Under the pieces are notes generated by a model, which worked only from the letters and a program-made list of their open reading frames with translations, made no database searches and was not told where the DNA came from. From positions 21,375,004 through 21,439,003 of the forward strand of contig CM017564.1 of the NCBI GenBank assembly GCA_007844125.1: DNA of 64,000 nt, read 5' to 3'. This document shows, piece by piece, positions 1 through 10,895 of the stretch. Source of the DNA: Sinonovacula constricta. Lineage: Eukaryota > Mollusca > Bivalvia > Cardiida > Solecurtidae. The position numbers and the translations under genes were made by a program. Each line of letters starts with the position of its first letter. Within the stretch, counting starts at the first letter, position 1.

Positions 1-715
1 TAGGTCCTTGGTAAATAGTCTCCCCTGAATACTCCCTGAATACATGTGTAGGTCCTTGGTAAATAGTCTCCCCTGAATACTCCCAGAATACATGTGTAGG
101 TCCTTGGTAAATAGTCTCCCCTGAATACTCCCTGAATACATCTGTAGGTCCTTGGTAAATAGTCTCCCCTAAATACATGTACATGTGCAAGTCCTTGGTA
201 AATAGTCTCCCCTGAATACTCCCTGAATACACGTGTAGGTCCTTGGTAAATAGTCTCCCCTGAATACTCCCAGAATACATGTGTAGGTCCTTGGTAAATA
301 GTCTCCCCTGAATACTCCCTGAATACATGTGTAGGTCTTTGGTAAATAGTCTCCCCTGAATACTCTCTGAATACATGTGTAGGTCCTTGGTAAATAGTCT
401 CCCCTGAATACTCTCTGAATACATGTGTAGGTCCTTGGTAAATAGTCTCCCCCGAACACTCTCTAAATACATGTGCAGGTCCTTGGTAAATAGTCTCCCC
501 TGAACACTCTCTAAATACATGTGTAGGTCCTTGGTAAATAGTCTCCCCTGAACACTCTCTAAATACATGTGCAGGTCCTTGGTAAATAGTCTCCCCTGAA
601 CACTCTCTAAATACATGTGCAGGTCCTTGGTAAATAGTCTCCCCTGAACACTCTCTAAATACATGTGCAGGTCCTTGTTAAATAGTGATAACCCTGAATG
701 CAAGTACATGTGTAG
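1..715. repeat. 48-bp tandem array (about 15 copies), starts before the window
   Basis: Unit begins TAGGTCCTTGGTAAATAGTC and is 48 bp long with few changes. Copies drift from an ACTCCCTGAATACATGTG end to an ACACTCTCTAAATACATG end towards the right, so neighbouring units resemble each other. Because 48 is a multiple of three, the array keeps open frames (16-residue repeats) that are not genes. The unit matches part of dispersed family A (compare 6800-6850). Confidence 0.95.
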
Positions 716-1040
716 GTCTCTTTTTTTGGATTACTCTCGTTCTATACTTCTTTTCTTTGGAGTGTAAGCTCACTTTTTTATGACATTGTGATACTCAGAG
801 CAACAGACATGTCTGCACTGTGGTCAATATAACATCTTAACAAGCTCCTTGATGAATTAAGCAGTTGTATTAACATAAAAACTAGAAATGTAACTGTTTA
901 TAACGATAAGTCTCTCAGAAAGAATCAGTGAATAAGTCCCAGGAAGTCTATTAATAATACCTTCTAAGGGTTTGGATTACTTCTGTTGTTATCTTACAAG
1001 GGAGACAACTTTAAAAAAAAAATGTTAATGTTACCTATGT
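716..1040 (+). repeat. dispersed family A, remainder of the copy holding the 48-bp array
   Basis: Continues the family A order after the array: a region like GGAGTGTAAGCTCACTTTTT and GTGATACTCAG (compare 6890-6920), and near the end ACAAGGGAGACAA (compare 7126-7140). Diverged. Confidence 0.6.
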
Positions 1041-2090
1041 TATTAATAAAGACACATATATTATTTGAAGCTAATCAGGCACTTTGGTCATGTACTTTTA
1101 ATGGTATATTAATTAGATATATGTACACTTTATCAAGAAACATATCATTATTAACATATCTGTTTGATTTTGTCAGTTTAAATGAAATTACATTATTTTT
1201 AAAACATTCACCGCCTTATATAGGTGCACGGTGTATGCCGGCTGTAATGAAAACATGGTACATAATTACCTGAGCAGTTCTCAGGGTAAGACAGTGAAGG
1301 GTTTAATGGTTTATTACAATGATATTTAGTTTGATCATACTTGGCGTTTTTTTAATAAAACGAGTTTTTAATCAATGTTCAACTTAATGGTTGTTAAAAA
1401 ATTTAATATTTGGTTTGTTGTCTTCTTAAATAATCATTCAGCAGACTTCACACTTTTTAGTGGAGTGCACCCTCAAAATTTAACTTGGAATGCCAAGAAT
1501 TACCGAGAATAACAAAACATTTCTATGATGGGTAAAACACTGCCAGTTGCTAAGTAAGAAAAAAAATGTTTGACTACTAATTGACAAGAGTATAATATCT
1601 GATTTCTCTTCATTGTTTTATATTCAAGATTTAATAATTTGCCTTTACCCCTGTTTTTGCGAAACATCTGCTAACCATTTTCAGAATGATTTTTTGCAGC
1701 ATATAATGAGGCTATACTAGTAAATGGTGTTTATATTGTTTACTTCTCTGCAGTATGGCGATATACGTAACATTCACAATCAATTATAAGTGAAAATAGT
1801 CTGGGGTAAAAGTAAACAAAGAATTATCAAGTATAAAAATCATAATTCTTTTTGCATTTATTATATTTATGAAAAGTATTATAACCTTCTTTCCTGTTTG
1901 ACTATGTTGTGGCCTATTTGTATAGTCGTACATCTTTGTTCATGAAAATCTATGCAATAAATTCTTCAAACATGTAAATAAAAATGGTTTGTTCACTTAT
2001 AACTCCATTTAGTTCGTGGCCTCAATACTAAAGGTAAGTTTCCGTCGTCCAGTCTGTTCAACAGGAGACTGTAGAAAGTAATTACCAATA
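1041..2090. other. A+T-rich non-coding DNA
   Basis: No supported gene or clear repeat. Reading frames present are short and of AT-rich composition. Confidence 0.6.
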
Positions 2091-2094
2091 AGCC

Positions 2095-2425
2095 TTTTCT
2101 TATTTGAACATTAAAGGTATCTGACAGTATTAACCATCGGCTCCAGGTACGGGAGGCCCTGGGTTCGATCCCGGGCCGCGACATACCATAGTCGTTAAAA
2201 ATGGTACTGGTATAGCTCCCTTGCTAACGCTCAAGCAAATATAAGGGTAGTTCCATGACTGGTTGGCCCGGTGTCAGGATAATGTGACTGGGTGTGGTAT
2301 CATGCCAGGTGTTCACGGCATGCTATACACAGTGAAGGCAGCACTATATCTGCTTCAAGTGGACACCGTCTCCAGATAACTGAAATACTGTTGGTGGGAC
2401 GATAAACCCAATAAACAAACAATTA
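2095..2425 (+). mobile_element. SINE-3 copy (tRNA-related head, tail AATAAACAAACAA)
   Basis: Contains a B-box-like GGTTCGATCCC at 2162-2172, then a body with GGTAGTTCCATGACTGGTTG and GTGTGGTATCATGCC, ending GATAAACCCAATAAACAAACAA. The same body recurs inverted at 37690-37930 and in part at 47075-47545. Confidence 0.8.
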
Positions 2426-2429
2426 GTAT

Positions 2430-3310
2430 TAACACTTCTTGCTTTTCAAACAAACCAAATAAATTATTATCTGGAAAAAAAAAACGTGAAACGCTTTTAT
2501 TAAAATCTTCATAAAAAAATGGAGCATAACACCCCAGTCAACTTTATAAACCGTTATTTCCCATCTGAGCTGCGCTGCACAATTAATGGGGTAATTAATG
2601 GGGCAACATTTAACAATATTTTTTTCTGTAATTGTCTGTATTGGATTGACAGTTATAACAAATTTGACAGTAATGAGCCATTTATAATACAAACAGTTAT
2701 ATTTTTTCAACTTTAATGTTCCCAAATTGGATTAACAAAATAAAGGATGCAAAAGTAATGAGCCATTTATTATACTGATGGTTTTAATAAAAATATAATA
2801 CCTTATTGATGCTAAGCTGTTCTATTTGTAGCCTATGGTCTTTAATTATATGCTAAAATACAAGTAGGAACATACCTTTTGCTGCTTCAAAGGATAGCAA
2901 CTATAGGGGAACATTGGTGAAATTGGAAATTGTCTCCCTTGTTAGGTAATATCCGAGGTGTTCCAAAAGTTAGGTAGGTCCTTTATAGTCGGAATTCTTG
3001 GACTTTATCACCCGTTCCTTTGTAGATTTTGCAGTTACAAACAGTGAAATTTCTTTTAATGGTATATTAATAAGATATATGTACACTTTTGCACAAATAT
3101 AAGCTTAAAATCCATTTAAATACTTATAGAGATTTGTTATTTAAAAAAGAAAATGGAAGTGTTTGTTGATGATGGTTAACTTGGGTATCACAAGAAAGGC
3201 AAAGAAGTCAACATGCACTCCAAAGAAAACAAGCTTAAAAATGGAGTAAAACAAATGAAAGGACCTTTTTGCATTTAGGGGTTATTCAGGGGAGACTATT
3301 CATTAATGTC
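2430..3310 (-). repeat. dispersed family A, inverted copy
   Basis: Reverse complement of 6770-7490. Shared blocks include the AAATGGCTCATTA-type region near 2660-2770, the CCTTTTGCTGCTTCAAAGGATAGCAACTA region (2875-2905), GGAATTCTTGGACTTTA (2990-3008) and GGGGAGACTATTCATTAATG at the inner end. Together with 6770-7490 it forms a pair of inverted arms around 3.5 kb. Confidence 0.85.
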
Positions 3311-4545
3311 ACTCATTATTGTTTAATTAAGAAAGTTACCTGACTTACTTTTGAATTTCAGTTAAACCATTGTCTGGGTAATCTGCTGTGACGTCGGTAT
3401 CTATTTTCAGCAGAATATGTTGAATGTGAAAGAAAGTCGCATGTCTGTTCTATTTTAATAATAAAAAACCTCGTAATTAAAAGCCACAGTTTGGGGAGGA
3501 ATACAAAAGTAACATACGTGTTTAATTTATAAATGCTTTATTGTTAATCATCATATAGTATAAATAGAAACTAATTAAAAGTTACATTTGTTTACCAAAT
3601 TATTATCCTTAATTGATAATAATTGTAAAAATTAACTTCGGAATAAAATGATGAAAATAAACTAAATGATCCACGTGTGTCTAATTGTATACGTAAATTG
3701 GAGATAAATAAAAAAAGTAACTCTTGTGTTTCAATTTATACATACTTTATTGCAATTACTGTAGTGTGCTACGTCACTGGTAAAATTGATGTCTTGAAAT
3801 TGTTGTATACAGGGACAAAATATAATAGCATTTCAATATATTTACATTCAATCTTTGATTAGCAAATGAAATAATGTTCAGTTAAGGGTATATTACCCCC
3901 AGTGTTTGCCTAGACTAAGTTTATGCACAATGAAAACGTGCACACGATACTAAAGTGTCTATGGTATCCTTAAAATGATGGAAACAAAACAGAAGTTTTT
4001 TTATGTAAATAGAGGCCACTAGCCCATAATACAACATGTTTATACAAAAATACACATTTCATGTGTTTCTAAGAATATACATACATTGAGATTGGATGAA
4101 AAAATCTGAATGTACAAAAAGTTTAATGATTTAAATATTAAACATAACGGCTTTAATGCAGCATTGCAGCCAGAATAAAGGATTGTTTTTGATGAATGCT
4201 GTGGATTTGGTTGTCAAGATATTAATACTACAATACCATAGAAACATAGAAGCAACTGTGATTACAAAAATATCACCTGTTTATGTATGTAATATTGTCA
4301 TGTAAATGCTACTTATTAATAGATTTGTACAGACACACAAGGATTATTTTGTGGTAAACGCCCCAAGAAAACCAAAATTTCATTGGTGTTGTTATTGTTG
4401 TTTGTGTTTTATTTACTTTCCAAAAACCAATATAATAAGGGTCTGTAAAAGTTATTTGTTTGTATCATGACCTCATCGTGTTATCGAAACACTTAAATGT
4501 TTAGTTTTTTTGTTTTTTAAATACATGGCAGTGATATAATTATGT
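3311..4545. other. A+T-rich non-coding DNA with a family D fragment
   Basis: A short stretch at about 3368-3415 (CTGGGTAATCTGCTG then ATCTATTTTCAGCAG) resembles the 3' part of family D. Nothing else is recognised. Confidence 0.5.
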
Positions 4546-4549
4546 TCAT

Positions 4550-4710
4550 TATTGCAATATCCAGACATTTTGGTGGCGTAGGCCCCAGACAAATGTCTGG
4601 GTAGAACCACTGGCATTCCACAGAAGGAAGACTTTCCCACAATTATTCTTTTGTCCAGAATGCGACTCGAACTCAAGCAGCATGAGGCTTTACAGTCGTA
4701 GGAGTCATAA
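4550..4710 (-). mobile_element. SINE-2 copy, truncated
   Basis: Plus strand shows CCAGACAAATGTCTGGGTAG, then AACCACTGG and GCGACTCGAAC (B box, minus) at about 4661-4672, as in the better copies at 13165-13395 and 40830-41030. Confidence 0.75.
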
Positions 4711-5865
4711 AGTAACTGGAGACCTACTTAAATGTTTTTAACTAAAGGTAGGATGTCAACTGTGTCTTAAAATAGGCCTAGTTTATGGTATTAAATAACC
4801 CTATCAGATTATATTGTAATTTTTTTTTATTTCAGTCATAAACAGATTCTGACAAGAAAATGATTAAATTGATGTTTTAAATCAATGCCCATTTCATTTT
4901 ATTACTGTCTTACCAGCCCGATTCAAGAAAACGGTATTATACTAATGTGTTGAGGGGCGAACTATGTTATCCCCTGTTGATGGGCATATTCTTATCACAG
5001 TCTACCACACAGTTATGGTATGTACATAATGAAAGGTGAAAAATTGTCTACCGATAAATGGTTAAGGCCAAAAAAACAACATTATTTTTTAATCTATTAT
5101 AATTGACAAAATGGGTGTGAGGAAATAATGTAGTAATTATCACAACTGTGTTGCAATTAGAAAAAATCAACATAAAATCATTAACTATTAAAATGTATCT
5201 AGACATATGTATGTGATGTAGATTAAAGTGAACCAATATATCTTTATAATGGCAGATTGTTTTTCTGTCTTTTATTTGTACTAAGAAAAATTCTACAAGA
5301 TCAAAATAAATTTCTGAATTAAAGGATTTTTATGAATGGGAATTGAGAATTTCTTATTTCTAAGAAAATCCTTTAAAAAGTTATACAATTTCTCTCTTTC
5401 CAGTGAGAAACACATTTCGGAAAGTATAAATTGTTCATATCATCCTAAGTCCAAATGTAGGCCAAGAAGATAAACAAACACAACACCTAAAACTCAAAAT
5501 AATTCATCTAAAGATTGTTTATGTAATCTAAACAAAAATTAATGTTTATAAACCCAGATATGCAGATAAAACAGAATATGTAAAATGTTTAAGCAGAATG
5601 TATATTATTTTTATCTGCAGGTATATACTTGTACAACACACACGATCTTGTATCATACACTCAAATGTACGACAGTGCCCCAGAGTGGGTTCTTGTACAA
5701 TACTGGAAGAAGAAGAAGAGTTCTGTGGAATTTGTGCATTATTGCTGTATAAGTATATACTTAAGTTTAAATAAAGGCTGTTTATAACATTACCACAATT
5801 GTTAGACAGAATAAATTGTGAAAGTTATCACTTTGAATCCCCATTATTGTGAAATTTATAAAAAC
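4711..5865. other. A+T-rich non-coding DNA
   Basis: No supported gene, and no repeat recognised within the window. Confidence 0.5.
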
Positions 5866-5869
5866 AATA

Positions 5870-6090
5870 TTATTGGGATTTCAGCTAAAAATAGCAACAT
5901 CTGAGCTGATAAGCCAGATGATCATGTGATCTCAAAAGTTGTCACATGATTTTCTTAGTTTAAAAATAGCTAACTGTGCAGCATGGCTTGGTTAGAAAGT
6001 ACATTTTTGAAATAAGAAGTGGGGTGTAATGCTTTACTTTCCACATGCTGGACACCAGTAAACAGAATTTCATGGGATCTTTTCAAGAAA
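5870..6090 (-). repeat. family D fragment
   Basis: Contains, inverted, CTAAAAATAG, CATGTGATCTCAAAAGTTGTCAC, and GGGGTGTAATGCTTTACTTT, in the reverse order of 40490-40680 and 50440-50640. Confidence 0.75.
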
Positions 6091-6394
6091 GAATAATTTA
6101 TTTGGCTTCACAAGAGGAAAAAAATTAGCTCAAACTGTTGGATGCAAACTTGTAGAATGTGAATTAAGGTTTTATTAGTATGGGATTTAGATACTTTACA
6201 GAGAAACAATTTTGAACATTTTGGTCAGAACAGGACCACTTTATGGAACCAGTGGGGCATCGTAGCTCAACTACATGTCGTTCTAACACAGACATTTTCT
6301 TTTCATCCTTTCTTTCTAAGTAGGCTCATAATTCATATTTAAAAAATGATTTAAAAGTTGCAAGGAAAAAGAGAATAATCTGCCTAAAATAATA

Positions 6395-6460
6395 AAAGAC
6401 CCCAGATAATTGTCTAGGTAGAACCACCTATAAAACTGCAGGTCAGCTTGAAGACCATTC
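6395..6460 (-). mobile_element. short SINE-2 fragment
   Basis: CCCCAGATAATTGTCTAGG, then TAGAACCACC and CAGGTCAGCTTGAAGACC match the SINE-2 body. Confidence 0.55.
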
Positions 6461-6769
6461 AACATAGAAATTTGTAGAAGAGAGAACATAAATATTTGAC
6501 AAAACTTATATAAAATTTTAAGAAAGAATATCACAATCTAACAGAATACATTTCATTTTAACTCTGGAGAGATAATAACACAACCTACATTATGATCTGG
6601 AATGTAGAAGAGATCCACAGGATTTAATCCCATTGTCAAACTACAGTTTAAACATCTTCCCATTAGATAGGCCTAGTCTGTGTGCTTATATAAAACATCT
6701 TTTAATTAATGGAAGTTAATAGTTTCTCACAATTAAAAACAGAATTCTCTATCAACAATTCAACCCTTG

Positions 6770-7490
6770 TGCTCAGTGAATATTCACCTAATGAGAGACA
6801 TTGATGAATAGTCTCTCCTGAATAATTTAAATGCAAGTAGGTCCTTCAATTGTTTTACTCGGTTTTTATCCTTGTGCTCTTTGTAGTGTATGTTGACTTT
6901 TCTGCCTTACTTGTGATACCCAGGTTAATCATCAACAAACACTTCCATTTTTTTTAAATAACATATCTCTATAAGTATTTAAATGGATTTTAAGCTTATT
7001 TTTATGCAAAAGTAAGAAATTTTACTATTTGTAAATGCAATATCTACAAAAGCTCAGGCGATACAGTCCAAGAATTCCAACTAAAAGGACCTTCCTACTG
7101 TTTGGAATACCTCCCATATTAACTAACAAGGGAGACAATTTCCAATTTCACCAATGTACCCTTTTAGTTGCTATCCTTTGAAACAGCAAAAGGTATGTTC
7201 CTACTTGTATTTTAACATATAATTAAAGGCCATAGGCTACAAATAGAACAGATTAGCATCAATAAGGTATTATATTTTTATTAAAACCATCAGTATAATA
7301 AATCACTCATTACTTTTGTATCCTTTATTTTTGTCAAACCAATTTGGGAACATTAAAGATGAAAAAATATAACTGTTTGTATTATAAATGTCTCATTAAT
7401 GTCAAATTTGTTATTACTGTCAATCCAATACAGACAATTACAGAAAAAAAGATTGTTAAATGTTGCTTTTTTGCTAATTTTTATACATTG
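6770..7490 (+). repeat. dispersed family A, direct copy
   Basis: Starts near AATGAGAGACATTGATGAAT, includes GAATAGTCTCTCCTGAATAA and AAATGCAAGTAGGTCC (the source of the 48-bp unit at 1-715), then a long conserved block to about 7490. A frame of about 110 codons at 7344 is shared with the inverted copy only in part and looks fortuitous. Confidence 0.85.
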
Positions 7491-10184
7491 AACCCACACA
7501 TTTATAGTGATAATGGCCAGTTGCAACTATTACTGGTGAAAAACGACCACCAAAGATCTGGGTGGAAGCACAAACACATCGCAAGTCCACTGGAAAATTA
7601 TCACTTAAGGAGTCGACTCAAACCAATGTCACATTGCGCTGAGGAGTGTTTAAAGCTGGGGCAGGGATTTAAATAAAATCATAGAATGAATCGTTATTTT
7701 ATCATTGTAATTTTATTACTGTTATACCAGTGTTGTTTTTTTTTCTTTGACACTGTTCGATCATGTACAACAACATGTTATAGAACTACAGCAACAGTAA
7801 CATCAATAAGGAATAAATAATCCAACACAATATGGGTTAAAATCATTGATGACTAAAAATAGAATAAAATAGTGAAATAAAATTGAAAATGAGTTCAGAC
7901 AAATGCAAAATTAATGACAAAAAAAGGAAAACAAAAGAATAATTTTAAGCCGAAACGGCTGTGTCAAAAAATAGTCACTGTAAAATCCAAAATATACAGT
8001 TAAATAAAATAATTTACAACATGTTTAACTAAGTCTTAACAAATGTTTTTGATATATCACATTCAATACATATAATGGAATATCAGCATATTATAAAAAA
8101 GCAATGAATGATGTTTTTGTCAAAGATTTTCTATTGTTACCAAGTTGAATATTCTTAACATAAATATTATTATTAATATTAATACTATTTATTTATTTAC
8201 AGACCTCTCAAAGTTTTACAGAAATGACAATTGTGGACATTTAATTTATCATTGCCAGCTTTAAAACCATTTCTTTTTTAAAAAAACATAAAAAAATAAT
8301 CTTAGGCTGTGAATTTATCTATTTAAAATACCTAAAATCTCATATATTCACTGAAGTGTTGGGGGATAATAAAAACATGAGATGTTAAAACAATTATAAT
8401 GTTAGGTAACACATATTAATAAAATTTTCCTGCAAATGTTTACAATTTTTAAAAAAGTGAAAAATATTCATTGTGTGCGAGACAGAGAAAACGAAGAAGA
8501 ATAAACAATCCATCTGTTGTTTATATGTTACGTCTACGAAGATGAAGATACGCAGTTGTTTAAAATCATATATAATACATGTGTACTAAAATTGCTGTAG
8601 TTATAATTCTCCTTTAACAACATTATAAAAATGTATGATAAAAATAGAAAAAAAACTTGACACATAATTGACAGATTTAGTTTTAAAATTGCAGTTAAAA
8701 TGATTTTTATTCAATATAAGACTACAAAAACACAATAAAGAAAGAGCTTACAAAAATTATTAAGAATTTTGCTATACAATATGCAGTAGAAATGACAACA
8801 GAATAGATAACAATGTAAACAAAGGCTTAACCATTATAACATAGTCGCAATTTTTAATAAAGATGAAAAAAAATACATCAAGATAAATAAACAATAAAAA
8901 AATATATAAGCTGAATAAATTAAACAAAGATTCAACCATTAATATTGTAGCCGTACTGAATAGCATTTAATAAAAATGGGTAATGACAAATTAAAATAGA
9001 ATAGCTTGAAAATGAAACAAAAATTTAGCAAGAAAGTCTTAATGCAGATAAGATAAATTAGCAAGAAAAAATAACTCTAAAACCCAAAAAAGATTTAGTA
9101 ATTCTATTGTTGAAGTTATAATATTCATGCAAAAAATAATACAAAAGAAACAATTAAATTTTGCTAATGAATGATTCAGCCTTTGTAATGATGATGAGTA
9201 CTGTAGTTTCTGCAGACAAAAACTGTCCGAATCGTAAACATTTGTTGAACACAATATCTGAATACAAAAATTAAAACAAAATATTGCGTCCAAGTCTATA
9301 TGAACACTACAATAGGGGCAGAGCACTACGATTGCAAACAATCATTCCTTGAAAATTACACACATTGCGTAAAACAATTTTAACAGAAACCAAAAAATGG
9401 CTTCATTCGTTTTCTTTTAATCTTGCACAAATTCAGCCAACATTTTCCAAACCTTAATTCTTGTTGTGTTTGTTTGTTTATAAATCCATCAAAGTTTGCT
9501 GTATTCGGAGGAAGTTAAATGTTGTTCAAGGAGGGACATTCATACAAAGCGATCTAAAAGTTACAGAGGTAACTTGCTTATAAGGAGCATTTGTAAATTG
9601 GGTAAAACTTCATGCAAAGAAATTTTTGTTTATAAGACACCAAGCTTTCATTTTTAATAAAAACTTGAACATTTAATATAATAGACACATGGCTACAAAC
9701 TTAGCAGCAAACAGAGGGATAAATCTTAATTTTTCTTAATGAATTCTAGTGCAATAGGACAGACAAAAGGGAAATTACTACAGAGATTTAAGAACAAAAA
9801 TTTGCAATACTTAACAAAATTCTTTTAACTTCTTTATTTGTTGCAAAATGCTGGCTGAATTTATAAATTTTTGATATATGCAGATAATACCAACATACAC
9901 ATCCTCTTACTCATTAACATCTACATAAATGCAATCTATTGACACGTTATATTGTACAATGTGTGTGGTACACATTTAGTCTACATATTCAGACATATTA
10001 ACAAGATTTTGTTTATTTAAACAAAAATCTATAACACAGCACAACTATACATAAAGAAATGTACTTCACAAAGAATCTCAAAATGACTCATAACACTTTG
10101 TTATTTTACATCCCTGACATGTGTATGAACTTAAATCTTGCGTTTTCACTTCCAGAACCCCAGAAAAGAAAAGAGTTCAGTTTC
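7491..10184. other. downstream flank of dve, possible 3' UTR, no gene
   Basis: Very A+T-rich and nearly free of recognised repeats. It lies directly downstream (on the minus strand) of the dve stop, so part of it may be 3' untranslated sequence. Several AATAAA hexamers exist on the minus strand (for example the complement of 9833-9838), but the composition makes them uninformative. Confidence 0.4.
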
Positions 10185-10425
10185 TGCTAACCTCTTTATT
10201 TTCCCATCAAACCCTTTATACCTGGTACTTGTTAGAATTGTCTCATCTGGACAATTTCAATGAGTACCATCAATATAGAGTTTGTTCGAGAATTACGGGA
10301 TATACAGTTCATGCTAACTTCTCTATTTTCCCACCAAACCCTTTATACCTGGTACTTGTTAGAATTGTCTCATCTGGACAATTTCAATGAGTACAATCAA
10401 TATAGAGTTTGTTCAAGAATTATAA
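10185..10425. repeat. two tandem copies of palindromic family C
   Basis: CAAACCCTTTATACCTGGTA, then TTAGAATTGTC, TCATCTGGACAATTTCAATG and GAGTACCATCAATATAGAGT occur twice with about 123-bp spacing. The halves of each unit are inverted relative to each other. Confidence 0.85.
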
Positions 10426-10895
10426 AAAGTATGGCAACACAAAATCAGACATATTTCTCTTATCTGGAGCCCCCTTGAAATGATTTTTGTTATATATAAA
10501 ACATAAATAAATTCTGCAAGTTAAGATTCTTATAATTTCCACTTTATTCTGAAGTGACATTCAGGAATAGAGAAACAGTGAATTAATCTGTGTTTTATTT
10601 TTGATTATATTCCACAATATTTGATAATGGAAATACCAATACGATTTTTTTTTTTTTCGGATTTTTATTCAAGTGGTACCTTTCATAGATTATTAATATT
10701 TCCTTTCAGTTTCATAATCAGTCCAATATTACATAAATCATTAATTATGCAATTAGAAGCTATTCAAAATTAATCCTTAATATATATTTATCATTTATAT
10801 TTATCATAAATTATGCAGTGAGAGTATTAACCACACAAAAAGTCAATTTAATCTCAAATTATTATCGAGATACATATTCATCCAATTTCATTTTA
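10426..10895 (-). other. dve 3' flank/3' UTR proximal part
   Basis: A+T-rich sequence immediately after the dve stop codon. It is probably transcribed as 3' UTR; no end is assigned. Confidence 0.4.

Noticed and set aside
7344..7676. 110-codon frame, with a related 98-codon frame at 2429-2725 (minus)
   Set aside because: Similarity between the two reflects shared repeat family A; the frame is not kept in the 60345 copy and has no domain.
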